Part shown: positions 48,738 through 59,684 of the stretch, in pieces
How the letters are laid out: each line of letters opens with the position of its first letter
Position numbering within the stretch: position 1 is the stretch's first letter
Source of the DNA: Rhytidiadelphus loreus
Lineage: Eukaryota > Streptophyta > Bryopsida > Hypnales > Hylocomiaceae
Length of the DNA stretch: 64,000 bases
Assembly (NCBI GenBank): GCA_947034895.1
Contig: OX344761.1
Location: 24,998,863 to 25,062,862 of the forward strand
Reading direction: 5' to 3'
Program-made: the position numbers and the translations under genes
The notes under the pieces: model-generated
Databases searched by the model: none
What the model saw: the letters and a program-made list of their open reading frames with translations, nothing else
What the model was told of the DNA's origin: nothing

Positions 48738-50659
48738 TCAGATGGAATTCCCTTTCTTCAAAACCTTCTCTAGTTTTGCTGCCTTCTGCCAGTGGACGTC
48801 AGTGATGGGTCCCTTGGGGAAGACAGTAATCTCCACAACTAAATGTGGAGTGGGAAGCTCGTCAAATAAGGCTCTAACGTTTTTGCAGCAAACAGATTCC
48901 GCATGGGCATTTTCACGCCTCACTGCACATCCCTGCTCACCACATACCAGATGAAGTTTATACAAAGTGAGATCCGTACAAATTAATCTTAAGGCCACTT
49001 TAGATAGAACAGGTTGAAGCAACAAGCCTGCGATACCGTGAAATACTTTAAACTAGTCCAAGGAACAAGAATAAGCATGAAGTGGTGACGCTTGGATGGT
49101 TCCTATGTGACATGTTAAAAATATTAAAACAACACGGTTTCAAGTTACCTCTTCGAGTTGGATTGAACAATTGTTACCTCGAATTGCGTCGTAAGGTGTC
49201 ATAAAGGTAATGGATTATTTCAACTTGTTATCTCAACCATATATGCACATCATGTTGGTACTAAATTTTGAGTTTGTTATTTCAAGCATGCTGCTTCGAC
49301 CTGTGCAATCCAAAGTGGCCTTTCAACCACAAGGAAAAACGAGGATCGTCAGACAAACCTTGTGTGTGCCAAGTTCCACAAAGTCGTCATCATCTGAGAG
49401 CACTGAACAAATGGAGTTGAGAATTTTGCGCCCCTCGGGTTTCGATGAGGCGCGGTACTTGCGAGTGAGTGTTCCTTTTGTGCTTGTCTTCCAGTTCCGC
49501 CTCAGCTTTATGATATTCTTGTCCTTCTCAGCCTCTAAGATCAACCAAGGACGTTTAAATCTTCAATTAAACATAGATTCTACAACCAGGATTTGAACAT
49601 GAAATTCACTGAACGGGACCAACACCTACATTCTATACCGTCTCATCAAAATCACTAGTAAAGAGCATGCAAGCAAGATAAAAGCACAATATACCTTGAT
49701 CTTTCCCAAACAAGCTCTCAAGCCACTTAGGTCTAGATGAGCCATCTACCACATCTGAAGAACCTGTCATAGAAAATATTTAGAACAATCTCCACCTCAA
49801 GAAGTAACATCTCATTCCAGAATAGCAGCGGAACTGAAACAAGCTGTTAACGATCAAAGATTACAGACAACCACCGAGTTTTAACCCTGAAGTGCCTAAA
49901 TGGTCAACAGTGGCCTTCCATATGTGTAAGAGTTCAAATAAATCATCTAGGAAACTGTAAGAAAGGGAACAAATAATACCATTATAAGGAAGAAATCGTA
50001 CGCTACAATTAGAATAGAAATAAGTTAAGAAAGTTACTCTAATCACTATTAGCTTCCAAACTGGATTTTCTATTTATTAACTTCGGCACTTAGGGGTTAA
50101 CAGGTTTGTCTAGTTGGCATTCAAGCTTAAGCAATCTAGTTGGCATTCAGGCTTAAGCAAAAATATTAGATTGAATATTACGAAGGCTCTGGAGGGTACC
50201 TCTGAGAATGGAACTTGGGACAGCAACGCCAGTCTGCACAAGAGCATAGAAAACGAAGACCCTCACAATTTCAACCGCTGGACCTGCCAGCAAGGAGGCT
50301 CGCATCAACGGCCTCACTGACGATCCCAACCCTACAACTGCGGTCGGAGCTTTGAGTGCAGTCAAGGCTCCAAAAGTAACACATCTTGAAAATCCAAGGT
50401 CTGTGACACAGATCATATCCCCCTTGGAAAGTCCCGTGCCAGCTGACCCCTGAACAGGAACAACAAAATCCCTAAGAATTGCCCACTTCAGCACAACAAA
50501 GGACTTGCTAACGGAATATTTATAAGCTGACCATTAACATTTTTTCAAGTATTATTAGGAGCCTATATTCAGCTTTACCGTGCGCAGGAATAGCTTCTCA
50601 TTCCCATTCAAGCTCGATGTCACTGGAAAAAACTTCTGAAGGGAACTTGTAGCGGCCAT
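48738..50659 (-). CDS. probable plastid-targeted protein of unknown family, five exons
   Basis: Exons on the minus strand: 50659-50579, 50449-50200, 49763-49695, 49534-49359, 48932-48738 (TGA at 48738-48740). Phases agree throughout, total 256 residues. The start context is good and the N-terminus (MAATSSLQKFFPVTSSLNG) looks like a plastid transit peptide. Then come GDMICVTDLGFSRCVTFGAL, a weakly hydrophobic Ala/Leu/Val segment that may be membrane-associated (AGPAVEIVRVFVFYAL), a linker with WLESLFGKD, a basic stretch, and a conserved-looking C-terminal domain (DDDDFVELGTHKGCAVRREN, NVRALFDELPTPHLVVEI). I cannot name the family. An acceptor at about 50684 implies an upstream 5' UTR exon, probably near 51.7-51.8 kb. 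Confidence 0.7.
49881..50100. mobile_element. 220-bp MITE with TTAACCC ends inside an intron
   Basis: The left end TTAACCCTGAAGTGCC and right end GGCACTTAGGGGTTAA are inverted repeats with TTAA at both tips. It lies between exons 2 and 3 of the plastid-protein gene. The termini resemble those of the 932-bp element at 46755 (TTAACCCCTAA). Confidence 0.65.
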
Positions 50660-52055
50660 TCTTCGATTCAAAGCCTAAGTCACCTGTTAAAAACAACGGA
50701 TAGAAAGGCTTTAGAGGCAACACTCACAAATGCACATGCCAGGACTCTCGGGTCGCTGCCTTCGAACATTCGAACATTCGAAGGCAGGGACGAGGGGTTT
50801 CCCTTCCCGCAGGTTGATAGGGCACCCATTTATGATGCAATTGCGATCCACACACGTAACTTGTAAGAAGATAGATTCTCCTCTACTCATCAAATTCCTA
50901 ATTCTAGGTATTCTGGGCTCATGACTGGGACCCGACTATTTCAAATTTGGATAATTCATACCTGATATTCAAATAATACACATTGCAGCAGAGATCCTCT
51001 CAAAAAACGAGCCGAGAACCACACAAAATAATTCATTGCAATAAGAGAAACCGCTCAAAACATCTGAAAGCCACAGGAATGAGTTTGCCATACTCATTCC
51101 TTCTGCTTCCTCGACATACTAGGCTCACTACTCTCACATAAGAGAATAATTTGGGCCACTATGACTAGTTCCCCTTTATTCTAAACAGAAATAGCAACTC
51201 TGTCCAATTGATGGCACACTTACGTACGGGAGAATTTGTTTAGGTCACAAACTCTTAGTGCATTGCAATTAAGACCCCACTAAAATGAGACAACAGAAAC
51301 CACGAGCTCCTCCTCTAAAAACTTCAATACTCTAACCTAAGTCGAGGTATATAAATTGAACTTCAACTTGTCATATAATTGCCAGAAATTGAAACCATTC
51401 GGACCTGAACACAACTCGCGTTCAAAACTACAATCAATGACTCCAACTCATTCAATATGAAGCAAAATTCCTATGCAGTTTCATTCAAAAAAAGGTCTCA
51501 ATCAGGGCATCAACACAAAGCACCCCACCATGAAATTCTCTCTCCAGCATTCTCAAACCAACACTCTTCACCCACCGACGCAAAAATGGGAGAAATGTGA
51601 CAGTCCAAGTAAAATGCCATTCACTCACAAGTGGAAACCACGGGAGACTGTGCCGTTTCTGATTGTACGTGATCAGCATCCGATTCTACACTGACATGGC
51701 TGCTGCTCTTCCTTCCACCAAATCCACACGCCAATGCAGTGAAAACAAGCTCAGAATTGGAGAATCTGGCCAACTTTGTTGATTCTAGGGTTGACTCGTT
51801 GCTGACAGATCCGAGGAAAGAAAACCTAATTTCAATTCTGCGACCGCAATCCAGACGAAAAGGTATCCAACAAATGAGATTGTGTCAAAAGTGGAGGTGA
51901 ACACTCGCAGGCTGAGATAGGACGGCCATAGGTGGGGCTTATCGCCAAGAAGGTCGCCCTAACGCCGCGCCTTTGGGAAGGGTTTCGTGACCGCGGTGAG
52001 GGTTTTAACCCTGTAGGGTCGGACTGAAGGTCTGCCCGAACTCTCCAAGTTTGAA
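50660..52055. other. upstream region of the plastid-protein gene, cut off by the LINE
   Basis: Holds the presumed 5' UTR exon and proximal promoter of the gene ending at 48738. There is a short tandem of TTCGAACATTCGAA at about 50760-50780. No other gene is seen. The LINE insertion point (duplicated 12-mer) is at 52044-52055. Confidence 0.45.
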
Positions 52056-52084
52056 TAATAATAATAAAAAAATAATGAAAAACT

Positions 52085-52203
52085 CCGGTCTTCAAAGAAG
52101 GCCGGCGTGAATAAAGTGTCTGTTCGTAATGACAATGGGCTGGTGTCCAATGGAGCAAGGGCCATTGATGCAGAACTACTCTTCCCTTTCGAGAGTAGAC
52201 ACT
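52085..52203 (-). other. hairpins in the LINE 3' UTR
   Basis: Two perfect or near-perfect stems: CCGGTCTTC/GAAGGCCGG with an AAA loop (52085-52105) and CTACTCT/AGAGTAG (52176-52198). A longer-range pair AAGTGTC (about 52115) with GACACTT (52197-52203) is also possible. 3' stem-loops followed by a short simple-repeat tail are typical RT recognition signals in several LINE clades. Confidence 0.55.
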
Positions 52204-55200
52204 TTTACGGACTAGTGACCAGAATAAAGCAGCCAAGGGTCGAAAAGGTGGATATGAAAGATAGACGTTTGTAGAAAGTGAAATAAGTATGATGTCTTTA
52301 TTCAATGGGTAGTGGTTGATTGTTTTCAATTTTTCTTTTATATAGGATGATTGATCTGGCATATTGGATGGCAATGGTGTTGATTGTTTTGAAAGTATGC
52401 TTTAGAGCGGCTTCAGGTAGGTTTAGTTTATTTTCAAGGAGTTTCATTGATGGAGCATGTGTTGTTCCTCTGGCTCCAGTTGTAATGACAATAAGTGGGT
52501 CAACATTCCATTCAAGGGCTATGATGCTATTGATTAGTGGTTGATATTTTTGAATTTTGTTGGCAATTGGGCTTTGTGAGAATCTATCATTGGTGAATGT
52601 GAATTCAATGAACTGTATAGTGAGATTGTTATCTGGGTTAGTTGGGGGATTACTTTGATATGGGAGTCCTTTTACCCATAGAATGTCCGGTTTGAATCTA
52701 GCATTGCAGTGGCATCTTTGTCCTTCACAAGAACAAGGCAATAGCCATGAGGGGACAGTGTTTTCTTGTGGATTATTGTTGAATATGCCTGCGTTCATTA
52801 GAGTGTAGTATCTAGATTTTTTGTTTGATATTATTAATTTCCGTAATTCCCATACTGCTTTGTTATGTCTTTTGACTCAGAGGGCATGTATATGTTGTTG
52901 GTTGCATTTTAGAAGTACATGGAGCCATGTGTCTATATCTTGTGATCTACATATAGAGCATGTGATTGATGGAAATCTTTCTATGCCAAAAAATAGTTGT
53001 TTTCGAGCATTGCCCATATATTGGCCAGTATGGAATTTTAATAGATTTGTTTTCTGTGAATTTGTTATGTGTGGGTTAGACCAAAAGTCATTAGAGAGAA
53101 TATTATCTATGTCTGGATTGAGTGTCCATTTGCTAATGTTGGGGAATTTTTGTGCTAATATTACTAAGTTTTTATCATGATCGTATTTGTTGATATATGT
53201 TTTAAGGCATCTAACTGGTCCTTTATCAGGTCGATGGGCCAAGCTTGGCCATTCGTCTTTTTGGTAATAGAATGGTGTGGTGTGTGCAAATTCATATGGT
53301 TTTGAGGCAAATTTGTATACCTTTGTTGTTCCGTTTTTAGCTAGTCTGTCTGCATGTTCGTTGCCTAAAATATTAATATGGGCTTAAATTTTGGAAATTG
53401 TTGTGGGTTGCGTACGACTTTGGAGCATTGCTACCATAGATTCAAGTATAGTTTTATCCGCATGGTTACGGTGTATCGTAGGGTGCTTTAATTGTGTATT
53501 AAGTACATATAAACAATTTAGGCAGTCGGTAAATATGTGTGCTGGTTCGTGTGGGTATTTGGTAGTGATTATTCGTAGTGTTTTGTGTATAGCCATTAGC
53601 TCAGCTCTAAAAATAGTTTGGAGACCGGGTAGTCTTTTGGAGATTTGGATTTCTTCTTTGGAGGGGTTGTAAATACCATATCCTGCTTTTTCACGTATCC
53701 AATGACCATCAATGTGTTGTTTAGGTGGTATAAATGATCCATCAGTGTAGTAATTGTATTGTGATTGGTATTTTAGTTGAGAGTTGGTTGTATATGTTGG
53801 TATCGGAGGTGTATGGATATTTATTAAGTTGCAGTTGGATTTATATGTAAGTTTGTTCTACTTGGTGTTTTTGTTCACTATTACATTTTGTGGTGTTGCT
53901 TGAGCAATTTGTATGTAATATTGTGGTATTTGCATAGTTTGGAGGATTAGTGTGAGGGAGTTTATTTGGTTAGGTGGGCCAATGTTGTTGTTTTGGTGAT
54001 GTATACATAAGATATGTATTGCAAGAGGTTCATTCTGTGGCCGTTTATTAAGTTCAGGCGGGATTGTGGGTTCGTCATATATAATGGTGTCTGCAGTAAA
54101 ATGGGTAATAACGTGTGTGTCGTCAAAAGGTCCGGTATATGGTGAGAAGTTTTGATACCAATTGGTATCTGGTATGACTAGTATGGTTATAGTGTTTAGA
54201 TCATGTTTGACCGCTAATCGTGCCCAGTGTAGCGCTTGTTGCGCTGTTTCCTCATTGTGAGGATGTGTGAAGCCAATACCTTTCCATTTGTATTCAAAGG
54301 CTGTTCCAAGTGAGCCAAATAATTTGTCTCTTTCAAATTGGGAGTAGAATTGTGTGATTTGTGTAAAGCAGGTAATTGGTGAGGAGAAATATGAGTGGGA
54401 AATGTTAAATGTTTTTGTAAGAGATTCTAGGATATTGTGTGGGAAGGTATGATGTGATGTTCTAAGTGGATTTTTGTTGATTTTTTTATATTTGTATCTT
54501 TGATAAAGCCATATTATTTCAGTTTCGAATGATTGTGCAGGCGGTACAAAGGTATGTGTGTTATTTTTTGCAGTGTGATATTGTTGCCAAAGCCATTGTA
54601 GTCTGATAGTTGGGATGGTAATGAGGTATTGTCTAGTATCTAGGTATAGGTGTGTTTGTTCATTTTCCATTATTATGGTGTGTGTATTTGTAAGAATGTC
54701 TTTTTTTGGATTACATTCGGTAGTGGATATAGATGTTAGCGGGATTATTGTTGGGGGTGGGATGTACCTAGTATCCCTGGGTTGTTCATGTTGGAAGTGT
54801 ATTGTGATGATTTTTTTGTAATGTTCGTGTTGTTGTTTTGTGTAATATTGCGTTAGTAGATTGATGTTATGTGAGATTACTGTTGGTTGATTAAAAGGGA
54901 AGAGATCTCTTTGTGGCATCCATTGAGCATAAATTGTGTCATTCGTCATTTTATATTGACATAGATATGTATTATATTTTTTTGAGATTTTATATGAGTC
55001 TTTTATTTCTTTGGTTTTGTGGTTTGTTATAGTACATATGAGGAGTGTATTTGGGTTGTTTGGGATGTATATTGATTGATTTTGTGGTCTTAGTATGTGT
55101 GGTGGTTCTAGTGAATTGAGGCAAGGGGGATTTTCTAAAGGTCTTGGATTTAGATTGCGGTTGTTTGATATATATTGCGCTTTGAGAGTTCTTGCTATTG

Positions 55201-58200
55201 TGTGGTTTTGGCAAGGATTTGAGCATTGTATTGTACATTTTGGGTAGCAGAAAAGTTGTTCAGCTATATTTAAGGTGCTTTTCTCTATTTTAGTGGGAGT
55301 TTGATAGTATATTTTGAAGTCTTCTGGTGCCATGAGATGTGTGCCATTTGGGAGGGTGATGTGTTTTATTTTATGTATGTTGTGCAACAGTAATTTATGT
55401 AGCATTTTAAGGGAGAGATTTTGGTTTATGTGGGGTAGAATGGTAGATGATTGTGACATCCATTCTTTCTCAAGTTCCGTTGTATGGAGTTGGAAGCTTT
55501 CTTTTATACTCTTAAGGTGGATGCCTGCTTCATATTTGAGTAGATACAAAGTTCTTGTGGTAGGTGATCTAGTACAATGATGTGATTTGATTCTAGGGAT
55601 GTTTTCTGCACCTCCGTATTTGGCTAAAATATGGTGGATGAGTCCTTTATATATTATTCCTAATCTTCCTGGATCATTGAGGGCGTTTCTAAGTTGTTCA
55701 CTGATGCAACGTAAGTATGCGTTTTTGAGTGAAAAGGCTTCTAGGCCAAAGAGATTATGTGGAAGTTGTGCTATTACATTCGCAGTACATTTTGGTAATC
55801 CACATATAGTTTTTTGAATGCCAATGATTTTCTTGTCTAATTTTTTTCTTGTTGGTAGAGAGTATGGAACTACATAAAAAGTGTAGGCTATGCCAACCCT
55901 AATTATAGTGTCCACCATGTTGATTTTTTGTTTTATTGTGGCTGGGCAATTTGTAAGTTGTGCACATTGTTCTATGACTTTTTTTGTGGTGATATGGGTT
56001 TGCAAGTTCCATTTTAGTGATGGAACTAGTTGTATACCTAAGTACGTGTAGGGTTCATTTTGATGTAGAATTGGTATTGGTTGACCTCTAAAGTTAATGT
56101 TCATGTTTTCAATTTGGTTTTTGAAGGAGTCAGGTTTTATTTTTGATTTATTTGGGCATCCCGTAATTGCGCATTTTGATATTCCTAATTCCATTCCTAA
56201 CCAATTGCAAAATTTATCTAATTTGTTAAGTTGGTTTTGGAGGGACGTCAGTTTGTTTGATGTAGCTGCCAGGTCATCGGCGTATGTTGCTGAGCTTATT
56301 GTTATTTTGGATGTACCAAATGTATAACTGTTACTGCCGGTTTGGAGCCATCGGAGTAAAGGTTCTAGAAAGATAAGAAAAATGTAAGGACTAAGGGTGT
56401 CTCCTTGAATGGTGCCTCTTTGTATTGGTATTGGTTTAGTATTACCAAAGTGTTCGCCTCTAAATATTGTATTTGACTGTGAGTAGATATTTCCTATTAG
56501 TGCTACTGCATCCTTTGGGTATCCAAGATCTAACATTATGGCGAGGAGTCTTGCGTGGTCTATGGATCCAAATGCATTTTTGAAGTCTATGTATAGTATG
56601 TAGATGTCTTAATTAGTGAATCGTGCGTCTTCCAATGCTGCTATGAGTAGTTGGAGTTGTCGTGTTGTACTTCTTTCTGCTCTGAATCCTTCTTGACTAT
56701 CATGAAGTATTTGGTGGTGTTCACCATATTCAGAGAGGATTAGGGTTATAGTACTAGTGAAGAATTTATATATTGTATTTGCAAGTGCAATAGGTCTGTG
56801 ATTTGATAGTTGAGAAGGATCTCCTTTTTTATAGAGTAGCATAGTTGTACTGGTTTTCCAAGATGTTGGGATTTGTTTCTGTTTGTAACAATGTTTGAAG
56901 AAAAGAAAAAGTAGATTATGAAAACATTGTGGCATGCTTTTCAGGATTATATTAGGGATTTGATCTGGGCTTGATGTTTTGTTATTGGCTAATTTTTTTA
57001 AACAAATGTCATATGTTTCCTTGGTGAGGTAGCTATGTAGAGGGATTTCTTGGTTTCCTCTTTTCTCTATGATGAAACCATCTAAGTCGTGCCATGGATA
57101 TTGTCATACTCCACATATACAATGCGGTGGGTGTTCTGGTAAAAAATGGCATGTTGGAACTGTGGGTCGATTACTAATAGATTGTTGGATGTGTATTTCG
57201 TTGGCTATGTCTTCCGGGTTAGTTAGTAGGTTGTTGTGTCTGTCCACAATGCAATCTAGTGGAGGTGTGTTTAGGTTCTTGAATACTCTTTTGTTTATTT
57301 TTTTAGGGCTTTTTTCATACAATTGTCTATATTTTGATATAGCTTTTTTGATACAGTTTTGAGTGTATTGTGTAGTAATCTTTCGGGCTTGTATATTTGC
57401 ATTTTTGGCTAAGTTGGCTAGCGTTGTAATCCATTCTTGTTGGTTAGGTTCTTGTATTGGAGGTGGTGGAATACGAATATGGGTGTGATTTTGTAGTTCT
57501 GCCATTATTGGGTGTGTTGTCCAATGTGTGGTGTTTTTGGTTATGTATATTGCTTTCCTGATTAAGTGGTATGTGGAAAGGTGGGATTTCCATTTCTTTT
57601 GTAATTTTCTTGGTAGGTAACCCCCTTGTTGTGATGTGCGAGTTGTTAGTTGGGTAAGGGGTGGTGCGCTGCAAGTTTCAATTATTTTATTAGATATATT
57701 TTGTACTAGGTGGTCTAAAGTAGTGCACGCTATATGCCATTGTTGTTTTGTTAGATGTTCTGTATTGAGGATAGTGGTAAGTTCATTTATTTGTAGTATG
57801 TGTTTTTCGAGGAAATTTGTTTTAAAAAATTTTATATTGTTTTGGGGGATAGGGTTTAAAATTCTTGGCAGTTTATTTTGTGGTGGTGTTATAGGGCGTG
57901 CTATTAGTGTGTTTGGTGGTATATGTAATGTTACAGGTGAGTGATCTGAGTTGAGGTTGTGGTTGATGTATATAAGGTCAGATTAGGTACTTTAATGTAA
58001 TAACCATCAATTAGACTAGTTTGAGTATAGTTATGTCCGCCTTGTCTAGAAAATGGGCTATTGGTTTGTATGTATGTGAAGTGAAGGCTATTTGTAAATG
58101 TGCACCATTCTATGTCTTCTGTTTGTGGTGGGATTCTGTTAGATTCATTTTGTCTTCCTATAAGTGCAATATCTCTATTGAAGTCACCATATAAAACATA

Positions 58201-59304
58201 TGTGTATTGTGGATGTATAGAAATTTGTTGGTTTATGTATTGTTGGATTTTTGGAATTAGTTGTAAGTCATCGGTATGCGAAGGCATGTATATGTGAAAT
58301 AGTAGCCATGGTTGTAGTGGTTGATTATTTATTTTTATTATTTGCAAATATGGTGAAAATTCAGCAGGAGTTGGGATCTTGGTGATGTTTCCTGGAAAGG
58401 TGTATTTTTTATTTATGAGAGTGAGGAGTCCGCCTCTATTTGGTGTATATTGTCTTCTTTGTTGTACACATCTAGTTAGTGTGTGTGTATTATTAAATAT
58501 TAGTTTATATTGTGGGAATAAATTTTTAATGTATTTTGTAGATTTTGTGGCTGTTATTTTGGTTTCTTGTATTGTTATTATAGCCGGAGTATTTGGTGTG
58601 AGTGCTATTAATTGATGAAGATTTGGTAGAGCTGTATTTATTGATGAAGCATTCCACGTGGTTATGTATGTATTAAAATTTGTTGTTTGTGCTCTTGTTG
58701 AATGGTTTGAGGGTAAGGGGGGTTGTGGTAGAGGATGAGAGTATTCTGTCAAAGGATCTTTATATTTTAATATTTCATTTAGTAGTTTTTTAGGTAAGAA
58801 AGGAAATTTAATACACATATTTTGTAAGGTTATTGGTTCATTTGTTTGTTTAATGAAACTATAGATTTCCTTATGGATTGAATTGGGGGGTGTAATGAGT
58901 GATGTATTTTTGTCTTTAAATTGTGTATATGGGTGGGGTGTTGTGATATGTCTTTCTGGTGGGTTTTGTAGTGATGACATTTTTTCTAGAAGAGACATGG
59001 TCCAATGTGGGAATGGTGTTTGTAGTAGTGTTTGATTACATGTTTCTAATAATGGGTTAATTGTGGTGATGAGTGCAAATAAGAGTCTTGGTGGCGGGTG
59101 GTGTTGATTTTGGTAGATGTATCGGGATAGGTGTGGGTATATTGTAGTTGTGTTGACATGTTGAGGATGTGTGATGTTTAGTAATGGTGCAAATGTTTTT
59201 GCTAGATGTTGGTATTCTGGTTGTAGTTTTATTGTGCATGTTATAAAGTACATTTTATATCTGTGCCTATGTGTTGGTGGATGTGTTGTTAGTATGTCAA
59301 GCAT

Positions 59305-59343
59305 GGGGCCTGGGTTGGTTTCAATGTCACCACTTAATAGAAT
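59305..59343 (-). other. 2A-like ribosome-skipping motif in LINE ORF2
   Basis: The minus strand encodes LTILLSGDIETNPGP followed directly by Met. It fits the 2A consensus D(V/I)ExNPGP, with the usual hydrophobic run and Gly before it. 2A-like motifs are known near the N-terminus of ORF2 in several animal and trypanosome LINEs. They would separate upstream residues from the ORF2 protein during translation. Confidence 0.75.
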
Positions 59344-59684
59344 TGTTAGATGTAGTGGTAGTTTTTGATGTTGTGGGATGAGTCCAATAGGTTTTGATTT
59401 AATTTGATTGTGATGGGTAGTTTGTGAAAATTTATTGATATGGTTGTTGTCATAGGGAGTGTGTTTATATGTATATGAGTTATGGGTGTTTAATTTGTTC
59501 GTTTGGGATTGTGAGAGAAAACGTTTGAAGAAGTGTGACGAGAAGATGAGACAAAACTCTCTATATATATAATATTGCCAACAACTAGCAGTATACAATG
59601 TTGAAATACAAATAAGAGATAATGTAGTACTAAAGTATATGTCTATGGTACTCTGTTTTTGGGTGATGGCGTTGTATAACCTAA

